Shown one piece after another: positions 1 through 5,836 of a DNA stretch of 6,072 nucleotides (within the stretch, counting starts at the first letter, position 1; each line of letters starts with the position of its first letter). The DNA lies in the NCBI GenBank assembly GCA_011322575.1, contig DRMK01000196.1:1-6072 (forward strand), in the 5' to 3' direction. The notes under the pieces were generated by a model. It had not been told where the DNA came from. It did not search any database and was given only the letters and a program-made list of their open reading frames with translations. Both the position numbers and the translations under genes were made by a program. This DNA comes from Gammaproteobacteria bacterium (GTDB lineage: Bacteria > Pseudomonadota > Gammaproteobacteria > Thiohalospirales > Thiohalospiraceae).

Positions 1-2
1 AA

Positions 3-53
3 CGTCAGCACCCTGCGTACCGTAGCGCGCATCACTCTCGCCGCATGACTCAT
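3..53 (-). CDS. 5' end of an unidentified gene running off the left edge
   Basis: Only 17 codons are inside the window, reading MSHAARVMRATVRRVLT from an ATG at 53-51. A second in-frame ATG (32-30) would give MRATVRRVLT. The main support is position: a good promoter lies about 70-100 bases upstream (123-151) and nothing else follows it inside the window. The ribosome binding site is weak (GGA about 7 bases before the ATG, GAGG further up). The short basic start, with hydrophobic residues beginning to appear, could lead into an exported or membrane protein, but too little is present to say. No family is recognised. The leader could instead belong to a non-coding RNA. Confidence 0.3.
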   Translation of the reverse strand, partial: MSHAARVMRATVRRVLT

Positions 54-122
54 CTGTTTCCGCACGCCTCGGCCACTTCGCCGGATGCTGCCCGCTATCC
101 GGGTCGTCACTCTTGGGCGCGC

Positions 123-151
123 AGTATAAGGACTAGTGGACGTGGGGTCAA
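123..151 (-). promoter_or_regulatory. Sigma70-type promoter reading leftward
   Basis: On the minus strand TTGACC (151-146) is followed after exactly 17 bases by TATACT (128-123). Each box matches 5 of 6 bases of the sigma70 consensus. The bases just after the -10 are GCGCGCCC, a GC-rich discriminator of the kind seen at growth-rate-controlled promoters. Transcription would start near 116 and run toward the left edge. The transcribed leader contains a small hairpin with perfect arms CCGGAT/ATCCGG (81-86 and 97-102). The promoter lies immediately beyond the probable terminator of the DJ-1 gene, so it marks the start of the next transcription unit. Confidence 0.6.
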
Positions 152-153
152 TC

Positions 154-181
154 AAAAATCGCCCGTCGCCGGCAACAGGGC
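154..181 (-). terminator. Probable rho-independent terminator after the DJ-1 gene
   Basis: On the minus strand a short hairpin (GCCC at 181-178 pairing with GGGC at 164-161, with the self-complementary GCCGGC in the loop) is followed by GA and five Ts (158-154). It starts 27 bases after the expected stop codon of the DJ-1 gene. The stem is short, so efficiency is uncertain. The position between a gene end and a new promoter supports the call. Confidence 0.4.
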
Positions 182-207
182 TTCGCGACAGGCTGGATGG
201 CTTGCGA

Positions 208-341
208 TCAGCAGCGCTGCAGTGGGAGCTCGACCTCCTTGCGGCGCCCCTCCCCCGCCAGCGCCTCAATCAGGCGCAGGGCGAACTCCAGCGCGGTACC
301 GGGGCCGCGCGAGGTGATTACGTTACCGTCCTGCACCACCC
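208..341 (-). pseudogene. Out-of-frame 3' end of the DJ-1/PfpI gene
   Basis: This stretch encodes the missing C-terminus of the DJ-1/PfpI gene, in a frame shifted by one base. Reading from 339 it gives VVQDGNVITSRGPGTALEF, continues through ALRLIEALAGEGRRKEVELP and ends in LQRC with a TGA stop at 210-208. The run VxxDxNVITSRGPGTAxEF is the conserved last block of the DJ-1/YajL family (E. coli YajL has LLTSQGPGTAIDF). Joining it to the upstream part by adding one base after the GAA codon (344-342) would restore a protein of about 193 residues, close to the 196 of YajL. The block is well preserved with no further stop, so the lesion is either very recent or a sequencing error in a run of Gs. 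Confidence 0.75.
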
Positions 342-788
342 TTCGGAACAGAGCTGCACGTCGGGCAGATCCATCTGCTCCAGGACGCCGGGGTAGGATG
401 TCGCCCGCCTGCCGGACAGCAGCCCGGCACTGGCCAGCACCTTGGGAGCGGCGCAGATGGCCGCCACCAATCCACCCGCCGCTGCTGTCCTGCCCAGCAA
501 CTGGTGGATGCGCGGATCGCTGTTGAGGTTGTCGCTGCCAGGAAGCCCGCCCGGCAGAACGATCATGTCGAACTGCTGCTCCAGCACCTCCTCCAGAACG
601 CTGTCCGGAACGATCACGGTGTCGCGGCTTCCTCTCACCGGCCCGCTGCGCAGACCGGCCACGATCACGCCAAAACCGGCGCGGCGCAGCAGATCGATGA
701 TGGTTACCGCCTCCAGCTCCTCGAACCCCTCCGCCAGGGGCACCAGAATCTGAAACCCCTCTTTCGCCCCTCCGGCTCCGTCAGTCAT
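318..788 (-). CDS. DJ-1/PfpI (YajL-like) family protein, truncated by a frameshift
   Basis: The DJ-1/PfpI family comprises cytoplasmic flavodoxin-like proteins that act as protein or DNA deglycases/glyoxalases or oxidative-stress chaperones; the exact activity is disputed even for YajL and DJ-1. The 156-residue open frame shows the conserved acid in EELEAV (Glu26), the second strand and turn MIVLPGGLPG (75-84), and the nucleophile elbow AAICAAP with Cys112, so the active site is intact. After Glu149 the frame is lost by one missing base and ends in the aberrant tail GWCRTVT; the true C-terminal block lies downstream in another frame. The ATG at 788 is chosen because family homology begins just after it; longer reading to 911 only adds antisense-like Arg-rich residues. 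The start overlaps the end of ctpA by 8 bases (ATGACTGA), which implies translational coupling. Whether the gene works in the cell depends on whether the frameshift is real. Confidence 0.8.
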   Translation of the reverse strand: MTDGAGGAKEGFQILVPLAEGFEELEAVTIIDLLRRAGFGVIVAGLRSGPVRGSRDTVIVPDSVLEEVLEQQFDMIVLPGGLPGSDNLNSDPRIHQLLGRTAAAGGLVAAICAAPKVLASAGLLSGRRATSYPGVLEQMDLPDVQLCSEGWCRTVT

Positions 789-2100
789 CACGCTCGCCCA
801 GAATATAGAGCCCCTTGAGCAGATTGAGCGCCTCGAACAGGGGATAGTCGGTCTCTGCCAGGGATTTCTCCTCCCCGACCTTCTCCTCAGCCTTGCCGGC
901 CGCCTTGCCACGCCTGGTACCGTTCTCCAGATGGCCCGCCAGGTCCGCCTCTTTCAGCATCTTGAGACTCTTCTCCATTTTGGCCAGCTTGACGCTCTCC
1001 AGCTCTATGTCCGGCACAATCCCCTCCGCCTGGATGGAACGCCCCGACGGAGTGTAGTAGAGCGCTGTGGTGAGCTTGAGGGCGGTGCCGCCCTGCATGG
1101 GCAGAACGGTCTGCACCGATCCCTTGCCAAAGCTTGGCTGGCCCAGGATGACGGCGCGCTTGTGATCCTGCAAGGCTCCGGCGACGATCTCCGAGGCTGA
1201 TGCGGAGCCGCCGTTGATAAGCACCGCAATCGGTGCACCACCCAGCAGATCACCGGGGCTGGCCTTGAAGCTCATCTGGGAATTCTTGATGCGCCCCTCG
1301 GTATAGACGATGAGGCCCTTGTCCAGGAACAGATCCGATACATCCACGGCGGCGTTCAGCACTCCGCCCGGATTGTTGCGCAGATCCAGCACCAGCCCCT
1401 TGAGCGAACCGCCGCTCTGCTCCATCAGATCTTTCAGCGCCTTTTCCAGATCCCTGCCGCTACGGGACTGGAACTGGGTGATGCGCGCATAACCAAAGCC
1501 ATCCTCGAGGATCCTGCTCTTGACACTCTTTACCTTGATGATGGCCCGGGTAATGGTGATGGTGAGCGGCTTCTCTTCCCCCTCACGCACTATGGTCAGC
1601 TCGATATCGGTGCCCGGCTTGCCGCGCATGATCTTTACCGCTTCGCCGAGGGTCATACCTTTCACCGGGGCGGAATCGAGGCGAATTATGAGATCGCCGG
1701 CCTGGATCCCGGCCTTCTGCGCCGGGGTGTCGTCAATGGGAGCGATCACCTTGACGAAGCCATCCTCCATCCCCACCTCGATCCCGAGCCCGCCGAACTG
1801 GCCGGTGGTGCCCACCTGCAGCTCCTTGAAGGCGTCGGCATCCATGTAGGCGGAGTGGGGATCCAGATCCGCCAGCATGCCGCGGATGGCGCCCTCGAGC
1901 AGCTTCTTGTCGTCCACCTCCTCGACGTAGTCGCTCTTGATCTTGCCGAACACCTCGGTGAAGGTGCGTAGCTCGTCCAGCGGCAGCGAGGGCGATACCT
2001 GGCCCGTACCCCGTTCGGCGAGGACACCATGCCCCAGGGAGAGCATTACGCCCACCACAACCCCGAATACAAGAATGATTATGCTCTGTCTAGATGTCAT
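781..2100 (-). CDS. ctpA: S41 family C-terminal processing peptidase (CtpA type)
   Basis: This is an exported serine protease of 439 residues that cleaves near the C-terminus of periplasmic or envelope proteins, using a Ser-Lys dyad. Residues 6-28 form a hydrophobic signal or anchor segment ending VLA-ER. The N-terminal part (DELRTFTEVFGKIKSDYVEE, 42-61) is typical of CtpA. A PDZ domain follows at about 98-180, with the carboxylate-binding loop GGLGIEVG. The protease core contains LVLDLRNNPGGVL (236-248), the nucleophile block GGSASASEI with Ser301, and FGKGSVQ with Lys326 and Gln330. The Ser-to-Lys spacing of 25 equals that of E. coli Prc Ser430/Lys455. The C-terminus has a Lys/Glu-rich linker (about 394-415). 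The start at 2100 puts the signal sequence at the N-terminus and gives the usual length; a GGGAG lies about 10 bases upstream. The frame stays open to an ATG at 2316 with a better ribosome binding site, which would add 72 residues. The gene follows envC and overlaps the DJ-1 gene. Confidence 0.93.
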   Translation of the reverse strand: MTSRQSIIILVFGVVVGVMLSLGHGVLAERGTGQVSPSLPLDELRTFTEVFGKIKSDYVEEVDDKKLLEGAIRGMLADLDPHSAYMDADAFKELQVGTTGQFGGLGIEVGMEDGFVKVIAPIDDTPAQKAGIQAGDLIIRLDSAPVKGMTLGEAVKIMRGKPGTDIELTIVREGEEKPLTITITRAIIKVKSVKSRILEDGFGYARITQFQSRSGRDLEKALKDLMEQSGGSLKGLVLDLRNNPGGVLNAAVDVSDLFLDKGLIVYTEGRIKNSQMSFKASPGDLLGGAPIAVLINGGSASASEIVAGALQDHKRAVILGQPSFGKGSVQTVLPMQGGTALKLTTALYYTPSGRSIQAEGIVPDIELESVKLAKMEKSLKMLKEADLAGHLENGTRRGKAAGKAEEKVGEEKSLAETDYPLFEALNLLKGLYILGERDD

Positions 2101-2313
2101 GCCTCGATGCTCTCCCGCCGCCACTATGGTAACCCGGCGACCTGAATACTCCTCCGGGACCTCATGAAGATACCGGCCAATGTCCCGCGGCATGGCCGCG
2201 GCCCGAACAGCCGGCACGCTCCCGGAACCGCACCCGCGCCGCCCCGCAACGGGCTGGCACGCCATATACGCCGAAAGCAGGGCACAGAACACCGGGCTTG
2301 CCGGCGCCCCGCA

Positions 2314-2326
2314 CATACGAACTCCT
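2314..2326 (-). promoter_or_regulatory. Strong Shine-Dalgarno and alternative start of ctpA
   Basis: AGGAG (2326-2322) stands 5 bases before an ATG (2316-2314) on the minus strand, a better arrangement than at the conventional ctpA start at 2100. The frame runs without a stop into ctpA and would add 72 residues rich in Arg, Gly and Ala, placing the signal sequence inside the protein. The added part begins MCGAPASPVFCALLSAYMAC, which is itself mildly hydrophobic. It could be a real extended product, a translated leader or an accident. Confidence 0.4.
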
Positions 2327-2363
2327 GACGGCTGAAAATGGAATATTTGGTTGCCGGGTCAGC

Positions 2364-2369
2364 ATTATA
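2364..2369 (-). promoter_or_regulatory. Consensus -10 box of a likely ctpA promoter
   Basis: TATAAT on the minus strand (2369-2364) matches the sigma70 -10 consensus perfectly. It begins 10 bases after the envC stop codon and would start transcription near 2357, about 40 bases before the alternative start at 2316. No convincing -35 hexamer is seen at 16-18 bases, and the TG of an extended -10 is not at the right place, so an activator may be needed. It would give ctpA and the DJ-1 gene a promoter independent of gpmI-envC. Confidence 0.45.
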
Positions 2370-2379
2370 CCGCAGTCCT

Positions 2380-3564
2380 CTATTTCCGCGCCACGCACCA
2401 TCGGGCCGGATCCACCGGCTGGCCGTTGTGGCGGATTTCGAAGTAGAGGCCGGCCCGCTCGTTTCCTCCACTGTTTCCCACCGTAGAGATGATCTCGCCC
2501 GCCCGTACGCGGGAGCCCACCTCCTTCTGCAGACTCTGGTTGTGCCCGTAGAGACTGAGGTAACCGGAACCGTGGTCGAGTATCACTAGCAAGCCGTATC
2601 CGCGCAGCCAGTCGGCAAACACCACTTTCCCGGCTGCTATGGCGTGCACCGGCTGTCCCTCTTCGGCCTGGATCAGTACACCTTTCCAGCGCAGCTCGGC
2701 GCTGCGCGGAGAGCCGAAGCGGGCCTGTATGGCCCCTGCCACCGGCCACCGGGGAGCGCCGTCGCCGCTGCCAAAAGGGACTGGCTCCTTGCCGGGGAGG
2801 CTGGCGGCTCGCTCCCTCTTCAAGCGCTCCAGTACGCCGCTCAGGCGCTGCTCGTCCTGGCGCAACGATTTCAGCCTGCGATCACCCTTGCCGATCTCCT
2901 TGCGCAGGGTGGCGACAGCCTTTGCGCGGGTATGCCGGGCCTGCTCCAGCTCTCTCTTCCGGGCGCGCTGGCGCTCCTGCAACCGGGCTATATCCTGCCG
3001 CTCCCGCTCGATGCGCGCGGCCCGCTCCCGGAGCTGCTCCGTCTCGGAGCGCAGCCACGCTATCCGCTCCGCGCGGGCCCTGCTGAAATAGTCGTAGTAC
3101 CTGAGAATGCGGCCGATCTTCTGAGGATCCTGCTGGTTGAGCAGCATTTTCAGATACTCCTGGCGCCCGGTAAGGTAGGCGGTACGCAGCTGTGCCGACA
3201 ACGCGCGGGAGTGCTCGCGTATCTGCTCGCGGTGCTGCCGCTGCCGGGACTCCAGCTCCTCCAGCAGGGCCTGCTGTCTGCGCTCCCTGAGCTTCAGATC
3301 GCGCAGGCTGCGCGCCAGGCGGCCGATCTTCTTTTCAGTGGCTCGCAGCCGCTGCTGCGCATCCCGTTCGCGTCCCTGCAGTACTTCCAGCTCCCCCTGA
3401 AGCTCGCCGATCCGTTCCCGCAGCTCGTGCAGCCTTTCCTCCGTATCCCGCTCCCCGGCCAGAACACTACCACCGGCCAGCAGGAAATACTGCAAGGCAG
3501 CCGCCGCGACGTACGGCAGACACCGCACCCACACGGCCTGTGCTGCTCTGCTTCCCTTTTTCAT
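2380..3564 (-). CDS. envC: EnvC-like murein hydrolase activator (coiled coil plus degenerate LytM/M23 domain)
   Basis: The 394-residue exported protein should, like E. coli EnvC, bind FtsEX in the periplasm and activate septal amidases during cell division. Residues 12-36 form a signal segment ending SVLA-GE. Residues about 38-255 are strongly heptad-like and rich in Glu, Arg, Gln and Leu: two long coiled-coil arms flank a middle part (LRTAYLTGRQEYLKMLLNQQ, 126-145) typical of EnvC. A LytM/M23 domain covers about 272-390. Its metal ligands are lost: the HxxxD position reads RWKGVLIQ (292-299) as in EnvC, and the HxH position reads GLYFEI (372-377). It is therefore probably not an enzyme but an activator. 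The ATG at 3564 is preferred (MKKGSR start); a GTG three codons upstream at 3573 is possible. Neither has a strong ribosome binding site. It lies 30 bp after gpmI, so the two are likely co-transcribed. Confidence 0.9.
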   Translation of the reverse strand: MKKGSRAAQAVWVRCLPYVAAAALQYFLLAGGSVLAGERDTEERLHELRERIGELQGELEVLQGRERDAQQRLRATEKKIGRLARSLRDLKLRERRQQALLEELESRQRQHREQIREHSRALSAQLRTAYLTGRQEYLKMLLNQQDPQKIGRILRYYDYFSRARAERIAWLRSETEQLRERAARIERERQDIARLQERQRARKRELEQARHTRAKAVATLRKEIGKGDRRLKSLRQDEQRLSGVLERLKRERAASLPGKEPVPFGSGDGAPRWPVAGAIQARFGSPRSAELRWKGVLIQAEEGQPVHAIAAGKVVFADWLRGYGLLVILDHGSGYLSLYGHNQSLQKEVGSRVRAGEIISTVGNSGGNERAGLYFEIRHNGQPVDPARWCVARK

Positions 3565-3594
3565 CCGCTGCACCGCGGGGGATCCCGGAATCCG

Positions 3595-5151
3595 CTACTG
3601 CTGCAGCTTCACGAGCGGCCTCCCGGTCATCTCTGGAGGGGTCTCCTGTCCCAGCAGCTCCAGCATGGTTGGGGCCACATCACAGAGCGCGCCGTTGGCC
3701 GCCATCTCCGCCTTGCGCCCCACATAGATGAACGGAACGGGATTGGTGGTATGCGCCGTGTGAGGCTGACCGGTCTCTTCATTGCGCATCAGCTCGGCAT
3801 TGCCGTGATCCGCGGTGATCAGTGCCTCTCCGCCCACCTTCTGGACGGAGGCGACCACCCGCTGCAGGCAACTGTCCAGCGCTTCGATGGCCTTTATGGT
3901 GGCCTCCAGATTGCCGGTATGCCCAACCATGTCGGGATTGGCGTAGTTGCAGATGATGGCGTCGAACCTGCCGCCTTCTATGGCCTCCACCAGCTTGTCG
4001 GTCAGCTCGTAGGCGTTCATTTCGGGCTGCAGATCGTAGGTGGCCACGTCCGGAGAGGGGATCAGAATCCGCTCCTCGCCCGGGTAGGTCTCCTCCTCGC
4101 CGCCATTGAAGAAGAATGTCACATGGGCATATTTTTCGGTTTCGGCGATACGCAGCTGGCGCAGACCATGCTCTGCTATGTACTCCCCGAAGGTGTTGTG
4201 CAACCGTTCGGGCGGAAACGCCACCCGCGTCTTGAACGCGCTGCTATATTCGGTCAGGGTCACGAAGGCGCCCAGCTTGATACGCCTGGAGCGCGGGAAG
4301 CAGTCGAACTTCTTTTCGATGAATGGCCGGGTAATCTGGCGCGCACGGTCGGAACGGTAGTTCATGAACAGAATCACGTCCCCCTTCCCGATCTTCACCC
4401 GCTCTCCGCCGGGAGGAATGATGGCGGTAGGCTTGACGAACTCGTCGGTCTCCCCCCTGCTATAGGCCATGGCCAACCCCTCACTGGCGCTACAGGCCTC
4501 ATACTCTCCCCTGCCCTCCGTCATCAGTTCGTAAGCCGCCTGGATGCGCGGCCAGCGATGGTCACGGTCCATGGCGTAGTAACGCCCCACTATGGAGGCG
4601 ATGCGGCCATTTCCAAGCTCCCGGAACTTCTCCTCCATGCGCTGGATGGATGCGGCCGCGCTCTTGGGAGCGGTATCGCGGCCATCCAGAAAGGCGTGCA
4701 GATAGACCTTTGGGGCACCGCGCTTTATGGCCAGCTCCACCGAGGCGTGGATGTGATCCTCATGGCTGTGCACGCCGCCCGGCGAGAGCAGCCCCATGAT
4801 GTGCACTGCAGTACCCTTCTTCTTCGCCATATCCACGGGATCGGTCAGGGTACGGTTGGTGAAAAAGGAACCGGTATGGATAGCCCGATCCACCCGGGTA
4901 TACTCTTGATAGACGACTCTTCCAGCCCCGATATTCAGATGGCCCACCTCGGAATTGCCCATCTGCCCGGAGGGCAACCCCACCTCGGCCCCGGATGCCC
5001 TGATCAAGGTATGCGGGTACTCATGCCACAATCTGTCCCAGGTCGGTTTCCTGGCTTGGGCAATGGCATTGTCGTGGGTTTTCTCGCTATATCCCCAGCC
5101 ATCCAGTATTACCAGAACGACCGGCCTGTGCGTCTTGCTCTGTCGTGGCAT
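3595..5151 (-). CDS. gpmI: 2,3-bisphosphoglycerate-independent phosphoglycerate mutase
   Basis: This cytoplasmic enzyme interconverts 3- and 2-phosphoglycerate in glycolysis and gluconeogenesis through a phosphoserine intermediate and two Mn ions. The 518 residues match the usual length of about 510-515. Visible motifs in order: LDGWG with metal ligand Asp17; PSGQMGNSEVGHLNIGAGR with the catalytic Ser67; GGVHSHEDH with His128; LDGRD (155-159); GRYYAMDRD (189-197); MNYRSDRARQ (263-272); KYAHVTFFFNGG (340-351); NYANPDMVGHTG with Asp407 and His411; TADHGNAE with Asp448 and His449; and HTAHTTNPVP with His467. All expected metal and substrate residues are present, so the enzyme should be active. 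The start MPRQSKTHRPVVLVILDGWG is the only sensible one; its ribosome binding site is weak (AGAG 3 bases upstream). It is the first gene of the leftward string and is divergent from arsR. Confidence 0.97.
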   Translation of the reverse strand: MPRQSKTHRPVVLVILDGWGYSEKTHDNAIAQARKPTWDRLWHEYPHTLIRASGAEVGLPSGQMGNSEVGHLNIGAGRVVYQEYTRVDRAIHTGSFFTNRTLTDPVDMAKKKGTAVHIMGLLSPGGVHSHEDHIHASVELAIKRGAPKVYLHAFLDGRDTAPKSAAASIQRMEEKFRELGNGRIASIVGRYYAMDRDHRWPRIQAAYELMTEGRGEYEACSASEGLAMAYSRGETDEFVKPTAIIPPGGERVKIGKGDVILFMNYRSDRARQITRPFIEKKFDCFPRSRRIKLGAFVTLTEYSSAFKTRVAFPPERLHNTFGEYIAEHGLRQLRIAETEKYAHVTFFFNGGEEETYPGEERILIPSPDVATYDLQPEMNAYELTDKLVEAIEGGRFDAIICNYANPDMVGHTGNLEATIKAIEALDSCLQRVVASVQKVGGEALITADHGNAELMRNEETGQPHTAHTTNPVPFIYVGRKAEMAANGALCDVAPTMLELLGQETPPEMTGRPLVKLQQ

Positions 5152-5221
5152 TTCTCTGTTTTGCTGACCAAATACCCCCCTTTGCGCCCCGGCACACTTT
5201 GTGCAATACTAGAACGGATCT

Positions 5222-5249
5222 AATATATAACGGTTCAACCAAGACACAA
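5222..5249 (-). promoter_or_regulatory. Possible gpmI promoter
   Basis: On the minus strand TTGTGT (5249-5244) and TATATT (5227-5222) are separated by 16 bases. The -10 matches 5 of 6 consensus bases but the -35 only 3 of 6. It would start transcription about 65 bases before gpmI. The 10-bp repeat TATAACGGTT overlaps its -10 box. A small hairpin (GCACA-CTT-TGTGC, 5192-5204) lies in the leader. The assignment is tentative. Confidence 0.27.
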
Positions 5250-5387
5250 AGGAGCGCTTAGGATACCAGAGAACGGAGACATTTTTTATGGCGTAGGGGG
5301 TGTTTTTGCGAGAAGCATCCTGAAACGCCCCTGTGAAAACAATGTAAAAGTGGGAAGGAGGCTATTGTTTATTACCGTATAACGGTT
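5226..5387. repeat. 10-bp direct repeat TATAACGGTT in the gpmI-arsR spacer
   Basis: TATAACGGTT occurs at 5226-5235 and again at 5378-5387, 152 bases apart. The second copy is half of a 13-base palindrome, ACCGT-ATA-ACGGT (5374-5386). The first overlaps the putative gpmI -10 box, the second the spacer of the putative arsR promoter. The shorter core AACGG occurs twice more (5213-5217 and 5272-5276). This would suit a regulator acting on both divergent genes, but nothing in the sequence identifies it. Confidence 0.35.
5295..5332. other. Imperfect hairpin in the gpmI-arsR spacer
   Basis: AGGGG-gt-GTTT (5295-5305) is complementary to AAAC-g-CCCCT (5323-5332), giving a 9-bp stem with a small internal asymmetry and a 17-base loop. 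No T tract follows on either strand that would make it a clear terminator. It lies upstream of the proposed arsR promoter, so it may be a DNA site, part of an untranslated RNA, or chance. Confidence 0.25.
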
Positions 5388-5397
5388 AGTTTATAAG
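5369..5397 (+). promoter_or_regulatory. Possible arsR promoter with a palindrome in its spacer
   Basis: TTATTA (5369-5374) and TATAAG (5392-5397) are 17 bases apart. The -10 is good (5 of 6) but the -35 is weak (3 of 6). The palindrome ACCGT-ATA-ACGGT sits between them, overlapping the last -35 base, where a bound repressor would block RNA polymerase. Transcription would start near 5404, about 60 bases before arsR. Confidence 0.33.
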
Positions 5398-5430
5398 CAC
5401 AGGGTTCAGGGGGACGCCCTTCATAAAGCA

Positions 5431-5442
5431 CGATAAATATCG
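5431..5442. promoter_or_regulatory. Candidate ArsR operator palindrome
   Basis: CGATA-AA-TATCG is a perfect 12-base inverted repeat, 23 bases before the arsR start codon. ArsR-family repressors commonly bind AT-rich palindromes in their own promoter region, so autoregulation here is a reasonable inference. A further 8-base palindrome ATGTACAT follows at 5446-5453. The site has no match that I can name to a known operator consensus. Confidence 0.35.
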
Positions 5443-5465
5443 GCTATGTACATGGGGATCCATTC

Positions 5466-5804
5466 ATGATAAAAACAGACACTCCGGACCGCGGTTCGAA
5501 CGCAGTCTCCTCAAAACTGATAACTTCGGACGAAGACATCGAACGGGCCGCGCGCGCCGTCAAGGCGATGTCTCATCCACTACGCCTGAAGATACTCTGC
5601 ACCCTGGGTGACCGGGAGGTAAGCGTACAGGAGATCGTGGAGCAGGTGGGAACATCCCAGAGCAACATCTCCCAGCATCTGGCGATTCTCCGTGACAAGG
5701 GGATCCTTGCCTCACGCAAGGATGCCAACCGGGTCTACTACCACATAGACGACCCTCGCACCCTGCGCTTGATCGCCCTGATTCGGGAGGTCTTCGTTCA
5801 GTAG
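5466..5804 (+). CDS. ArsR/SmtB-family transcriptional regulator, BigR/SqrR/YgaV-like
   Basis: This is a 112-residue one-domain winged-helix repressor. After a polar N-terminal tail (1-23) comes the family start AARAVKAMSHPLRLKILCTL (28-47), the helix-turn-helix with recognition helix TSQSNISQHLAILRDKGIL (63-81), the wing ASRKDANRVYYHI (82-94) and a C-terminal dimer helix. The metal motif ELCVCDL of classic ArsR is absent (VSVQEIVEQ instead). Cys45 in ILCTL matches the first redox cysteine of the BigR/SqrR/YgaV group, which sense persulfides. Their second cysteine, near the C-terminus (NVYCP in YgaV), is replaced by Val111 in EVFVQ. The ligand therefore cannot be assigned. The ATG at 5466 has GGGGA 7 bases upstream. 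The gene is divergent from gpmI, with palindromes upstream that suit autoregulation; no target gene is visible beyond itself. Confidence 0.9.
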   Translation: MIKTDTPDRGSNAVSSKLITSDEDIERAARAVKAMSHPLRLKILCTLGDREVSVQEIVEQVGTSQSNISQHLAILRDKGILASRKDANRVYYHIDDPRTLRLIALIREVFVQ

Positions 5805-5836
5805 CCATCCGCCAGATTCGCTGTACCTACGGAACA

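Noticed and set aside
54..82. A tRNA-like stretch on the minus strand (GGCGAAGTGGCCGAGGCG)
   Set aside because: It resembles the 5' half of a class II tRNA, but no TΨC arm, anticodon stem or matching acceptor end follows.
789..911. An upstream extension of the DJ-1 frame to a start at 911
   Set aside because: These residues are Arg-rich, lie inside the ctpA coding region and precede the family homology. The ATG at 788, overlapping the ctpA stop, is the natural start.
2644..5223. An 859-codon open frame on the plus strand
   Set aside because: It lies entirely antisense to envC and gpmI, both of which have clear family motifs. Its translation is Leu/Gln/Gly-rich with no recognisable domain, as expected from a stop-poor antisense frame in GC-rich DNA.
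5281..5287. A run of six Ts as a possible terminator between gpmI and arsR
   Set aside because: No stable GC-rich hairpin precedes it on the plus strand, and the flanking genes are divergent, so no terminator is expected.
5452..5469. A five-codon upstream frame (ATG at 5452) whose TGA overlaps the arsR start
   Set aside because: It lacks its own ribosome binding site, and such short overlaps arise easily by chance.
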